Position numbers and translations under genes: made by a program. Below, in pieces: positions 27,377-34,873 of a DNA stretch of 64,000 bases. Where the stretch lies: assembly GCF_046297595.1 (NCBI RefSeq), contig NZ_JBKBHT010000001.1:186001-250000 (forward strand), read 5' to 3'. The notes under the pieces were generated by a model. That model had not been told where the DNA came from. It saw nothing but the letters and a program-made list of their open reading frames with translations, and made no database searches. Within the stretch, counting starts at the first letter, position 1. Every line of letters begins with the position of its first letter. This DNA is from Ferrovibrio sp046297595 (GTDB lineage Bacteria > Pseudomonadota > Alphaproteobacteria > Ferrovibrionales > Ferrovibrionaceae).

Positions 27377-27808
27377 ATGCTGCCCGCCCCCTCGCAGGCC
27401 CCGCCCCTGCCCGCCCGCCATATCGGCGCGACCATCGACCGGCCGTTCGAGCAGGTGAACGCCTTCCTCAGCAATCCGGACAACTGGCCGGCCTGGGCCA
27501 GGGGCCTGGGCCGGCTGGAACGCGCGCCGGATCTTCATGGGCTGGGCGGCGCCTGGCGCGCGATCCAGCCGGACGGCAGCGTGGCTACAGTCGTATTCAC
27601 GCCGCCGAACGACCATGGCGTGTTCGACCATCGCGTGATCCTGGCCGGTGGCCGGATCATCGAAGTGCCGCTGCGCCTGCTGCGCAACAACCGCGGCTGC
27701 GAGATCGTGCTGACGCTTTATCGCCAGCCGGAGATGGACGACACGATGTTTGAGAAGGACGCGGCGATGGTGAAGGAGGATTTGGGGAGACTGGCAGCAA
27801 CGGCATAG
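27377..27808 (+). CDS. SRPBCC/polyketide cyclase-like protein
   Basis: A 143-residue protein with the START-like (SRPBCC) pattern: HIGATIDRPFEQVNAFLSNP at the N-terminus, NWPAWARGLG, a beta-rich middle, and a final helix (MFEKDAAMVKEDLGRLA). Such proteins bind hydrophobic ligands or catalyse simple lyase steps; none is predictable. The ATG at 27377 follows AAGGAG by 6 bases. The 265 bases upstream back to mnmA hold no gene that I can see. It is the last GC-rich gene before the AT-rich island. Confidence 0.65.
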   Translation: MLPAPSQAPPLPARHIGATIDRPFEQVNAFLSNPDNWPAWARGLGRLERAPDLHGLGGAWRAIQPDGSVATVVFTPPNDHGVFDHRVILAGGRIIEVPLRLLRNNRGCEIVLTLYRQPEMDDTMFEKDAAMVKEDLGRLAATA

Positions 27809-27844
27809 CCGCCTTTCCGCTAAGCCTTTTCGAACAATCGTTCC

Positions 27845-28258
27845 TTATTTTGGTGACTTTACAATACCTACCGGTATTTCGACAATTGTAGTCCAAGAAT
27901 TGTCATCTTTGTGCCGCCACTGAAATGTCAAATTGCCTGGCTTCTTCACACTGATCGGCACACCTTGGATTACTATTGTTCCCGGATCTTTATTATCTTT
28001 CATTGGGAAACGCATATCCTCGCCTTTTGTAATCAAGGCACCATCTTGATCGATCACTTGAAGATCAGCGTTATACTCCCCTTCGCCTTCATATATAACG
28101 CGCATCCAAATATTAATTATTACATTCACTGGTAGAGACGGAAACATCATTCCGCCGCTATAGACACCAATAAGAATCTCTTTCCCATTATCTTCTCTTC
28201 TTGCGTCATCACAAATAAGCGCGAAGAGAACTTTTATTTTTTTCTTCTGCGTAGTCAT
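27845..28258 (-). CDS. DUF6941-like hypothetical protein
   Basis: A 137-residue protein. The N-terminal KKIKVLFALICDDARREDNG followed by KEILIGVYSGGMMF fits my memory of the DUF6941 family, small beta-rich proteins found in bacteria and phages with unknown role. The rest alternates short beta strands (INIWMRVIYEGEGEY, LTFQWRHKDDNSWTTIVEIP). Its ATG overlaps the stop of the HTH gene by four bases, so it is the third gene of one operon. Codon use is AT-rich, unlike the neighbours, which points to transfer. Confidence 0.65.
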   Translation of the reverse strand: MTTQKKKIKVLFALICDDARREDNGKEILIGVYSGGMMFPSLPVNVIINIWMRVIYEGEGEYNADLQVIDQDGALITKGEDMRFPMKDNKDPGTIVIQGVPISVKKPGNLTFQWRHKDDNSWTTIVEIPVGIVKSPK

Positions 28259-28674
28259 TTGGCTTGATCGTTAGGAAACGAAATTACTGCGATATTTTTT
28301 GGGCTGCCCGAGATAACAGCCGATTTTAGTTCCATCCAGTGGGGTCCATTCAAATTTCGAGATGGTCGATTGAGAAGTGATGAAGACGCAGGGTCTACCT
28401 CTTCTGCACAGATACCCACTAATAGGTCGCTCAGCGTTTCGAATGTCCAATTGCCTGGCGCTCCGAGTAAACGATTCAATACATCCGGACGCTTGTTAAT
28501 CCTACGCGCCAATTCCGCCTGCGAAAGCCCATTGGCTTGTGCGGTCAAAAATTTCTTCAATACATATTCATAAAAACGATTCTTTGTCCGTTGACGAAGG
28601 TACGCCAACTTATGTTCAGGAATTGGGTCACCAACCTGAATCTCAGACAAGAAAGATGTTTGAGACGTAGTCAT
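28255..28674 (-). CDS. Helix-turn-helix protein, probable antitoxin
   Basis: A 139-residue protein with an XRE-like helix-turn-helix near residues 48-90 (GLSQAELARRINKRPDVLNR, WTFETLSDLLVG). The C-terminal 35 residues are beta-rich and could hold the partner. The ATG at 28674 lies inside the last 32 bases of the upstream RelE-like gene, giving toxin-then-antitoxin order as in HigBA. It overlaps the next gene by ATGA. AT-rich composition matches the rest of the island. Not matched to a named family. Confidence 0.6.
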   Translation of the reverse strand: MTTSQTSFLSEIQVGDPIPEHKLAYLRQRTKNRFYEYVLKKFLTAQANGLSQAELARRINKRPDVLNRLLGAPGNWTFETLSDLLVGICAEEVDPASSSLLNRPSRNLNGPHWMELKSAVISGSPKNIAVISFPNDQAK

Positions 28675-29164
28675 GAGGAGTGTCCCCTGTGTGCGGATCA
28701 TAAGTGGGAAACAGCTTTCGCCATTCAGCCTTACACTTGTTAACAATTTGAGGCCAAGCGGGATCGTCAGGTCCGCCTAAGTCTTCCCTGTGGAAATGCA
28801 TGAGTGCGAGAAAAGTGTCGTATTCACAAAATCGTCCGAACACTCGAATGCCTGGTCGCGGATCACAACTCCTAATTTCCCACACTTCGTCCATGGGAGG
28901 GCTCAACCGACACAGATAGGCCGTTTTCTTCTTCTTAAAGGGGTGCTGCCCAACACTGAGAAGTTGCCCTTCCGTGAATTTGTCTAAATCAGCACGAAGG
29001 AATCCCATACGCTGCGCCAATGCGGGCGACGGCGAGGTCAGTTCGGTGAGAAGTTCTGTCGACACGAAGATATGCCTTACCGATGGTGACCCAGTAAGGG
29101 CATGAGGAAGGTGATGCAGCCGCCCCTGCCCGCATCTGTGATTAATCTCAGATCGTATTGACAT
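28643..29164 (-). CDS. RelE/HigB-like protein, probable toxin
   Basis: Up to 173 residues. The core HPFKKKKTAYLCRLSPP, then DEVWEIRSCDPRPGIRVFGR, has the RelE-superfamily pattern 'basic helix, W-E-I-R, G-x-R-V-F', the ribonuclease fold of type II toxins. The C-terminal part (AWPQIVNKCKAEWRKLFPTY) adds a helical extension. The start is uncertain: ATG 29164 opens the frame, but it sits under a possible -10 element; GTG at 29065 has AAGG nine bases upstream and would give 140 residues. First gene of a three-gene overlapping operon. Confidence 0.5.
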   Translation of the reverse strand: MSIRSEINHRCGQGRLHHLPHALTGSPSVRHIFVSTELLTELTSPSPALAQRMGFLRADLDKFTEGQLLSVGQHPFKKKKTAYLCRLSPPMDEVWEIRSCDPRPGIRVFGRFCEYDTFLALMHFHREDLGGPDDPAWPQIVNKCKAEWRKLFPTYDPHTGDTPHDYVSNIFLV

Positions 29165-29189
29165 ATAAGTCAACGTCTTATTTTGTTAA
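29158..29189 (-). promoter_or_regulatory. Candidate promoter and operator of the toxin-like operon
   Basis: TTGAC-ATATAA-GTCAA (29158-29173) is an exact inverted repeat of 16 bases. On the minus strand a possible promoter has TTAACA (29184-29189) and TATATG (29162-29167) 16 bases apart, so the palindrome would cover the -10. This is the layout expected of an autoregulated toxin-antitoxin operon. If correct, translation must begin downstream of 29150. From here to 29435 no gene is seen. Confidence 0.35.
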
Positions 29190-29435
29190 GTGTGTCGTAT
29201 TGCCGCACCCTTCCTCACGAATTTCCCGGAAATTGATTGCTTACGGCGTAGTTCGGGAAGTTGCGCTGCCTAAAAAGGTCCTCATAGGGATGCGTTTTAC
29301 TAGATGAACAGAAAAAGAACATAGAGCTTATATCTATTTTTACTATCTCTCGCCGATTCCTTCATGGACAACCGTTCAATAGCGAATATGGGATATTACT
29401 TGCATTAGGAAGCATATCGGTATATATCCGGCGGC

Positions 29436-29885
29436 ATGAGCAACGCCACCGCCCTCTCCGCCCTGCTGCGCCTGTTCCGCGCCCAGGCCTTCCTCGATGC
29501 CCGGCTGAACCCCGAACTCAATTCGGTGCATGGCCTGGGGCTGAATGAACTGCTGCTGCTGATGCAGTTGGCCCATGCGCCCCTGCATCGCCTGCGCCGC
29601 GTCGACCTGGCGCAGCGCCTGCACACCAGCCAGTCCACCATCACGCGCATGTGCCTGCCGCTGGAGAAATCCGGCTTCGTGAAGCGCGAGGCCGATCCGC
29701 GCGATGCCCGCGTGGGCTATGTGGTGCTGAGCAAGACCGGCCTCACCCGCGTGGAGGAAGCCGAGAAGACGCTGAAGCGCAAGGCGGCCGAAGTGTTCCG
29801 CGACCGCTGGGATTCCGACGAGATCGCCATGCTGGCCGAGCTGCTTGGCCGGTTCACCGCCGCCCTGCCCGGCGACATTCCATAA
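29436..29885 (+). CDS. MarR family transcriptional regulator
   Basis: A 149-residue regulator. The winged helix spans about residues 35-100 (LNELLLLMQLAHAPLHRLRR, RLHTSQSTITRMCLPLEKSG, KREADPRDARVGYVVLSKTG). MarR proteins sense small aromatic or oxidant ligands. The SDR gene begins 41 bases downstream on the same strand, so the two are probably one operon and the SDR may act on the inducing compound or be controlled by it. Confidence 0.9.
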   Translation: MSNATALSALLRLFRAQAFLDARLNPELNSVHGLGLNELLLLMQLAHAPLHRLRRVDLAQRLHTSQSTITRMCLPLEKSGFVKREADPRDARVGYVVLSKTGLTRVEEAEKTLKRKAAEVFRDRWDSDEIAMLAELLGRFTAALPGDIP

Positions 29886-29926
29886 CAAGACCTACAGACC
29901 AGCCTCTCAGGCAGAAAGACAAGACC

Positions 29927-30799
29927 ATGAAAATCGGGACTGGACAGGTGGCCGTCATCACCGGCGGCGCCAGCGGGATCGGCTTTGCCCTTGCCAAGGC
30001 CCTGCTCGCGCGCGGTGTGACCATCGCGCTGGTGGATATCGAGGCGCCGGCGCTGAATGCCGCCGCAGAGGAGCTTGCCGCCATGCAGCCGGGCGGCAGC
30101 GTGGCCGCCTTCACCGCCGATGTGAGCGATGCCGCCACCATGACGGCTTTGGCCCATGAAGTGGCCTCGCGCTTCGGCGGCGTGGACCTGCTGGTAAACA
30201 ATGCCGGCGTGGGCGGACTGCTCGGGCCCGTGTGGGACAGCCACCCCAACGACTGGCCCTGGGTGTTCGGCGTGAACGTGTTCGGCGTGGTGAACGGCCT
30301 GCGCGCCTTTTTGCCGGGCATGCTGGCGCGCGAGCGGGCCGGCCATGCTGCGGGCCATGTGCTGAACGTGGCATCGCTGGCGGGCCTCACCGCGCCGCCG
30401 TTTCTCACGGCCTATACGGCGTCCAAGCATGCCGTGGTGGGCCTGAGCGAAAGCCTGGCGCAGGAACTGGCCATCGTGCAGTCGCGCATCCGCGTCTCGG
30501 CTGTGTGCCCCGGCGTGGTGCGTTCGCGCATCAAGGAGTCGGTGCGCAACCGGCCGCAGGCGCTGGCGGGCCAGAGCCGCACGCCGCCCGAGATGCTGGC
30601 GCGCATCGAGGCGGCCTTTGCGGCGCAGCTGGAAAACCCGATGGAGGGCGAAGACTTCGCCGCGCGCGTGCTGGCCGGCATCGAAGCCGACGAGCCGCTG
30701 ATCCTCACACACCCTGAGCAGAACCCGCATGCGCTGGCGCGGCTGGAGGGCGTGCGCGCGGCGGTGGCGCGGCAGGCGGGAGACCGGCAGGCGGCGTGA
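29927..30799 (+). CDS. Short-chain dehydrogenase/reductase
   Basis: A 290-residue SDR. The cofactor motif TGGASGIGFALAKALL is at residues 12-27, with Asp after the second strand (ALVDIEAPA) favouring NAD(H). NNAGVGG is near residue 90, and the catalytic Ser, Tyr and Lys are in NVASLAGLTAPPFLTAYTAS and YTASKHAV. The extended C-terminus is typical of the 'SDR family NAD(P)-dependent' class acting on alcohols or sugars. Co-directional with the MarR gene. Confidence 0.9.
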   Translation: MKIGTGQVAVITGGASGIGFALAKALLARGVTIALVDIEAPALNAAAEELAAMQPGGSVAAFTADVSDAATMTALAHEVASRFGGVDLLVNNAGVGGLLGPVWDSHPNDWPWVFGVNVFGVVNGLRAFLPGMLARERAGHAAGHVLNVASLAGLTAPPFLTAYTASKHAVVGLSESLAQELAIVQSRIRVSAVCPGVVRSRIKESVRNRPQALAGQSRTPPEMLARIEAAFAAQLENPMEGEDFAARVLAGIEADEPLILTHPEQNPHALARLEGVRAAVARQAGDRQAA

Positions 30800-30806
30800 A
30801 GGCGAT

Positions 30807-31295
30807 CTAGCGGCGCGGATCGAAACGCGCATCGGGCGGGCGTTTCAGCACGCTGACGCGGCCGTTCGATTCGATCACCACCATGCTGGCCTCGTCCAGG
30901 CTGGCCAGGCCATGGGCGCGCAGGCTGGCGATCAGGTCATCCTCGCTGATCCTCTGCGCGCGCACGGCTTTGCGGTCGATGCGGCCCTGCTCCACCACCA
31001 CGCTGGCATTGCCCTCGATCCAGCGTTCCAGCCGGGGGAAACGCAATGTGAGCTGCTGGATCGACCAGCCGACCAGCAGCAGGGTGGCCATCGAGACGAT
31101 GCCGCCGGCCAGCGTCTCGTCGCCGCCCAGCATGGCATTCTGCACGGCCTCGCTCACCAGCAGCAGAACCACGAGGTCGGATGGTGTGGTCTGTCCGATC
31201 TGGCGCTGGCCGATCAGGCGCAGCAGCCCGAACACCACGCCATAGACCAGCGCGGTGCGGCCGGCCACCAGTAAAAGATCGAGGGGATCGGTCAT
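30807..31295 (-). CDS. DUF421 domain membrane protein (YetF-like)
   Basis: A 162-residue protein with three N-terminal hydrophobic segments (LLLVAGRTALVYGVVFGLLR, DLVVLLLVSEAVQNAMLGGD, IVSMATLLLVGWSIQQLTLR) followed by the cytoplasmic DUF421 domain (GQRQIGQTTPSDLV is the family signature; RISEDDLIASLRAHGLASLD comes later). The role is unknown. The start at 31295 excludes a 16-residue low-quality extension. It converges with the SDR gene and diverges from the glutathione S-transferase gene. Confidence 0.87.
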   Translation of the reverse strand: MTDPLDLLLVAGRTALVYGVVFGLLRLIGQRQIGQTTPSDLVVLLLVSEAVQNAMLGGDETLAGGIVSMATLLLVGWSIQQLTLRFPRLERWIEGNASVVVEQGRIDRKAVRAQRISEDDLIASLRAHGLASLDEASMVVIESNGRVSVLKRPPDARFDPRR

Positions 31296-31398
31296 GGGTT
31301 GACCAACGCCGGCGGATGGCGATGGTTCCGCGCAAGCCCCCAATGTCAGGCGACAATTCCGCGCTTGAATGGCGCGTCTGGCGGCCTAGTCTGCCGCC

Positions 31399-32061
31399 AT
31401 GCTGAAGATTCTGGGCAAGGCCTCGTCGATCAACGTGCGCAAGGTTCTGTGGGCCTGCGCCGAGATGGACGTGCCCTATGTCCGCGAGGACTGGGGTGCG
31501 GGTTTCCAAAGCACCGACGATCCGGCCTTCGCCGCACTCAATCCCAACCGTCTGGTGCCGGTGGTGGTGGATGGCGATTTCGTGCTGTGGGAGTCGAACG
31601 CCATCCTGCGCTGGCTGGCGGCGCGCGAGGAACGCTTCGACCTGCTGCCGCGCGCCGATGCACAACATGCCCGCGAGCGGGCGCGGGTCGAGCAGTGGAT
31701 CGACTGGCAGGCCACCGACTTCAACGCCGCCTGGCGTTATGCCTTCCTGGCGCTGGCCCGCCGCGCGCCGGGTTTCGACGACGCGAAGCAGGTCGAGACT
31801 TCGCTGAAAAGCTGGGCCGCGATGCTGGCGATCATCGACGGCCAGTTGCAGAAGACGGGCGGGCATATCGCTGCGCAGGAGTTTACGCTGGCCGACATCC
31901 CCGTGGGGCTGGGCGTACATCGCTGGATGATGACGCCCGTCGAGCAATTTGGGGAAACCGCCGGACACGAACGCCCCGCTTTCCCCCATGTCGGCGCCTA
32001 TTACAACAGGCTGGTCGCGCGGCCGGCTTTCCAGTCGCATGGCAGTGTTGGCGTGGCCTAG
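31399..32061 (+). CDS. Glutathione S-transferase
   Basis: A 220-residue GST. The N-terminal thioredoxin-like domain starts MLKILGKASSINVRKVLWAC and holds the SNAI glutathione-binding motif (LWESNAILRWLA) near residue 66. The C-terminal helical domain contains EQWIDWQATDFN and the N-capping region EFTLADIPVG. Substrate unknown, most likely detoxification of electrophiles. The stop overlaps the convergent TauE/SafE gene by four bases. Confidence 0.92.
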   Translation: MLKILGKASSINVRKVLWACAEMDVPYVREDWGAGFQSTDDPAFAALNPNRLVPVVVDGDFVLWESNAILRWLAAREERFDLLPRADAQHARERARVEQWIDWQATDFNAAWRYAFLALARRAPGFDDAKQVETSLKSWAAMLAIIDGQLQKTGGHIAAQEFTLADIPVGLGVHRWMMTPVEQFGETAGHERPAFPHVGAYYNRLVARPAFQSHGSVGVA

Positions 32062-32837
32062 CCCAGCAACCAGCGCAGCACAATATACAGCCCGAGCAGC
32101 AGCAGGCCGGCATAGAAGACGCGCTTGAAGGCGGTTTCCGACAGATGATGCCGCAGGCGGCGGCCCAGCGCCATGCCGGCCAGCGCCGGCACCAGGCAGG
32201 CGGCGGACAGCGCGAGCTGTTCCGGCCCGAGCAGGCTGCGACCGCCCAGGCTGGCGCCGAGGCCAAGGGTGGAGGCCATGAACAAGAGGCCCATGGCCTG
32301 CACGAGCTGGTCGCGGCTTAAGCCCAGCGCCTGCAGGTAGGGCACGCCGGGCACCACGAAGCTGCCGGTCAGGCCGGTGAACAGGCCGTTGACGATGCCG
32401 GTGAGCGGCCCGGCCCAGGTTTCATGGCGCGCGGCGAGCTTCAGCGGCGGACGCAGCAGCCCGAGCAAAGCGTAGACCACGAGCAGCAACCCGAGCAAAG
32501 CGGCCAGCATTTTGCCGTCGACCACGCCGAGCGCAGCGGTGCCGGGCCAGATGGCGATGCCGGCGCAGAGCAGGAAGGGCCAGAGCCGCAGCAGCAGCGC
32601 GCGCAGATGGCCGCCATGCAAGGCCTGCCACAGGTTGGTGACCAGATTGGGCGCCAGCAGCAGGATCATCGCCAGCGTGAGGTCCATCGTGGCGGCCAGC
32701 AGGCCGAGCGAGATGCTGGGCAGGCCGAGGCCGATCACGCCCTTCACCATGCCGGCGAGCAGGAAGACGGCGACGATCCAGGACAGCGCCAACAGATCGA
32801 GAGACTGGACATCGAAAGACTGGACATCAAAAGACAT
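32058..32837 (-). CDS. TauE/SafE family permease (TSUP)
   Basis: A 259-residue membrane protein with about eight hydrophobic segments in two repeats; family motifs are GMVKGVIGLGLPSISLGLLA and GIVNGLFTGLTGSFVVPGVP. Members carry sulfite, sulfoacetate or other small organic anions; the substrate is not known here. The N-terminus has a duplicated SFDVQ unit coded by a 15-base tandem repeat. An RBS-covering hairpin lies upstream. Confidence 0.88.
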   Translation of the reverse strand: MSFDVQSFDVQSLDLLALSWIVAVFLLAGMVKGVIGLGLPSISLGLLAATMDLTLAMILLLAPNLVTNLWQALHGGHLRALLLRLWPFLLCAGIAIWPGTAALGVVDGKMLAALLGLLLVVYALLGLLRPPLKLAARHETWAGPLTGIVNGLFTGLTGSFVVPGVPYLQALGLSRDQLVQAMGLLFMASTLGLGASLGGRSLLGPEQLALSAACLVPALAGMALGRRLRHHLSETAFKRVFYAGLLLLGLYIVLRWLLG

Positions 32838-32846
32838 GAAACGACT

Positions 32847-32864
32847 CCGGAGTGATGACTCCGG
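32847..32864 (-). promoter_or_regulatory. Hairpin covering the TauE/SafE ribosome site
   Basis: CCGGAGT (32847-32853 read on plus), GATG loop, ACTCCGG (32858-32864): a perfect 7-base stem. On the minus strand its 3' arm contains the CCGGAG ribosome site located about 8 bases before the ATG at 32837. It could hinder translation or be a protein-binding site. Confidence 0.4.
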
Positions 32865-32923
32865 GCATCATGGCGCGGAAGCGGCGGGGAATGGTTCGGT
32901 ACCGGCCGAACTGTCGCGGATGC

Positions 32924-33295
32924 TCAGAGCCAGAGCAGCAGCAGCGCCAGCACCGCCGGCAGCGTCTGGATATACAGGATCTTGCGCGCCGCCGTGGCCG
33001 CGCCATAGAGGCCGGCGACGGCGATACAGGCGAGGAAAAAGCTCTTGATGTGCAGCGCGGCCGCCGCGTCGCCGTATAGCGGCGCGTAGAGCAGGCCGAA
33101 GGCGAGCCCGGCGGCGAGGAAGCCGTTATAGAGCCCCTGGTTGGCGGCCAGCACCGCCGTGTCGCGCGCTTTCTCCGGCGTGTTGTTGAAGGCGCGCAGG
33201 CCGGCCGGTCTGGTCCAGAGCACCATCTCCAGCACCAGGATGTAGACATGCAGCAGCGCGATCAGCACCACCAGGATATCGGCGAGCAGCATCAT
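32924..33295 (-). CDS. DUF1304 family membrane protein
   Basis: A 123-residue protein with four hydrophobic segments. LLADILVVLIALLHVYILVL, the conserved NQGLYNGFLAAGL and the C-terminal IQTLPAVLALLLLWL fit DUF1304. Function unknown. The ATG overlaps the TGA of the upstream gene (33292-33990), so the two are translationally coupled. Confidence 0.88.
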   Translation of the reverse strand: MMLLADILVVLIALLHVYILVLEMVLWTRPAGLRAFNNTPEKARDTAVLAANQGLYNGFLAAGLAFGLLYAPLYGDAAAALHIKSFFLACIAVAGLYGAATAARKILYIQTLPAVLALLLLWL

Positions 33296-33990
33296 GGGGC
33301 GAACCACTCCGCGACGGATTTGAACAGGCCCAGGCCGGCGGCCTCGGCCAGGCGGATCTCGGCCCAGGTTTGGCCGAGCAGCACAGATTCCTGGCGCGTG
33401 GCGCCATGTTGTCTGAGCAGGCGGCGCAGGCGCTGGGCACGCTGCGCATCGGTATCCATCGGCCGGAACGGCAGCACGAGCAGAGCCTCGGCCTTGCCGT
33501 CATGGCGCTGGTTGATCTGTCGCAGCAGCGCACGGCGCGCGGGCGGATCGAGCGGGCCGGTCATTGCCTCGTCGAGCAGCAGGAACAGCCGGCCGTCGAG
33601 GCGGGCGATTTTCTCATCGAACTCGGGCGCAGCCGTGATGCGCAATCCGCCATCGCGATCCCGCAGCACCGAAACGACATGATGCAGCGGCAGCAGCAGC
33701 ACCGAAAGGTGGCAGCCATGATCCAGCAGGGCGAGCGTCACGTCGCGATAATCCAGGCCGAGCCGCGCGGCCCGGCGCAGGCGCGTGGCGACGATCTCGC
33801 GCGGCGGCGTCTTCCAGGCCCTGGCATGGGCGCGGCGCCAGGCCACGGCAACGCCCGACATGTCGAGCGGCGGGCCGCCATTGTGGCCAATCCCAGCCAG
33901 GCGCGGCGGAACCAGGCCGGAGATCGCCGGAGGCCGGCGCAGCAGGGTTTCCAGATTGGGATGGCGGCTGTGGAAAAAACGGTCGCCCAT
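33292..33990 (-). CDS. Hypothetical protein with GHNGGPPL motif
   Basis: A 232-residue soluble protein without a recognised domain. It contains AGIGHNGGPPLDM at about residues 32-44, a short peptide that recurs in unrelated alphaproteobacterial proteins with no known role. The remainder is Leu/Arg-rich and looks helical (TRLRRAARLGLDYRDVTLAL, QRHDGKAEALLVLPFRPMD). It overlaps the DUF1304 gene by four bases. I cannot suggest a function; it is not obviously foreign in base composition. Confidence 0.7.
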   Translation of the reverse strand: MGDRFFHSRHPNLETLLRRPPAISGLVPPRLAGIGHNGGPPLDMSGVAVAWRRAHARAWKTPPREIVATRLRRAARLGLDYRDVTLALLDHGCHLSVLLLPLHHVVSVLRDRDGGLRITAAPEFDEKIARLDGRLFLLLDEAMTGPLDPPARRALLRQINQRHDGKAEALLVLPFRPMDTDAQRAQRLRRLLRQHGATRQESVLLGQTWAEIRLAEAAGLGLFKSVAEWFAP

Positions 33991-34148
33991 GGGTCCTCGT
34001 TACAATCCCGTAACGCAGTCCAGTCTTCCGCATATGCCGCAGGGCGTCAATCGGGCCGGCTATACCCGTGTCGCGTGGCGTAACCAGATTTCAACTGCCC
34101 GGACCGGCGCCGCCTCGCTAGCGTCTCCACCTGCCCCCGGAGCGAGTC

Positions 34149-34769
34149 ATGTCAGTCCTTACCGCCCAGTCCCTGTTTCCCGCCCGCGTCACGTCCGGCC
34201 ATGGCTGGCCCGAGATTCGGGACCCAAATATGCACACCTTCCTGCGCTGCTGGGCGCAATGGCGCCAGCCGGCGCCGCGTTTCGGCCCGGTGGACGCACC
34301 GACCGGCAAGCTGCCGCCACGCCGGCGCGACATCGACCCCATCGCCCTGCGCCACTGCCTGCCGCATCTTTGGATTTTCCGCGTCGATCCGGACCTGCGC
34401 AACGCGCGACTCACGCTCGCCGGCGAGGAGATCCTGTTCTACTGGGGCCGCAGCATCATCGGCAACGACGTGAACCAGCTCTGGGGCGATGAACGCCTGG
34501 CCCGCACCAGCCTGGACCATCTGGTGCGCTGCGCCGCCACGCCGGCGATCATCCATGGCCAGCCGCAAAACCGCGCGCCGAAGGCCCATGGGCTGCGGAT
34601 CGAACGGCTGATGCTGCCGCTGATGAACGACGACGGCGCGCCTTTCGGCGTGATCGGCTATAGCCGCTTCGAGCGCGAGACGCACTGGAATACTGCCACG
34701 CGGCCGCACCCGAACGAATCCTTGCAGATCTATCCGCTGTCGGAACTGCCCGACACGCTGCCAGATTGA
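34149..34769 (+). CDS. PAS domain protein (PAS_5/PF07310-like), first of two
   Basis: A 206-residue protein. The central segment RRRDIDPIALRHCLPHLWIF followed by a strand-rich fold (LTLAGEEILFYWGRSIIGND, IERLMLPLMNDDGAPFGVIG) matches the PAS_5 family of alphaproteobacteria, a stand-alone sensor-like domain with unknown ligand and partner. A related protein is coded at 41735-42187. The ATG follows GGAGCGAGTC. It is monocistronic; the next gene is 104 bases away. Confidence 0.8.
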   Translation: MSVLTAQSLFPARVTSGHGWPEIRDPNMHTFLRCWAQWRQPAPRFGPVDAPTGKLPPRRRDIDPIALRHCLPHLWIFRVDPDLRNARLTLAGEEILFYWGRSIIGNDVNQLWGDERLARTSLDHLVRCAATPAIIHGQPQNRAPKAHGLRIERLMLPLMNDDGAPFGVIGYSRFERETHWNTATRPHPNESLQIYPLSELPDTLPD

Positions 34770-34873
34770 AGGACAGGCCAACTAACAGGGGCCGGACTAG
34801 CGGCGCGCCGGACTGACGGAACCGACCCGGGCTGTGCTAGTTTCACGTGGTGCTCTCCGGAGGACTGCGCGTA

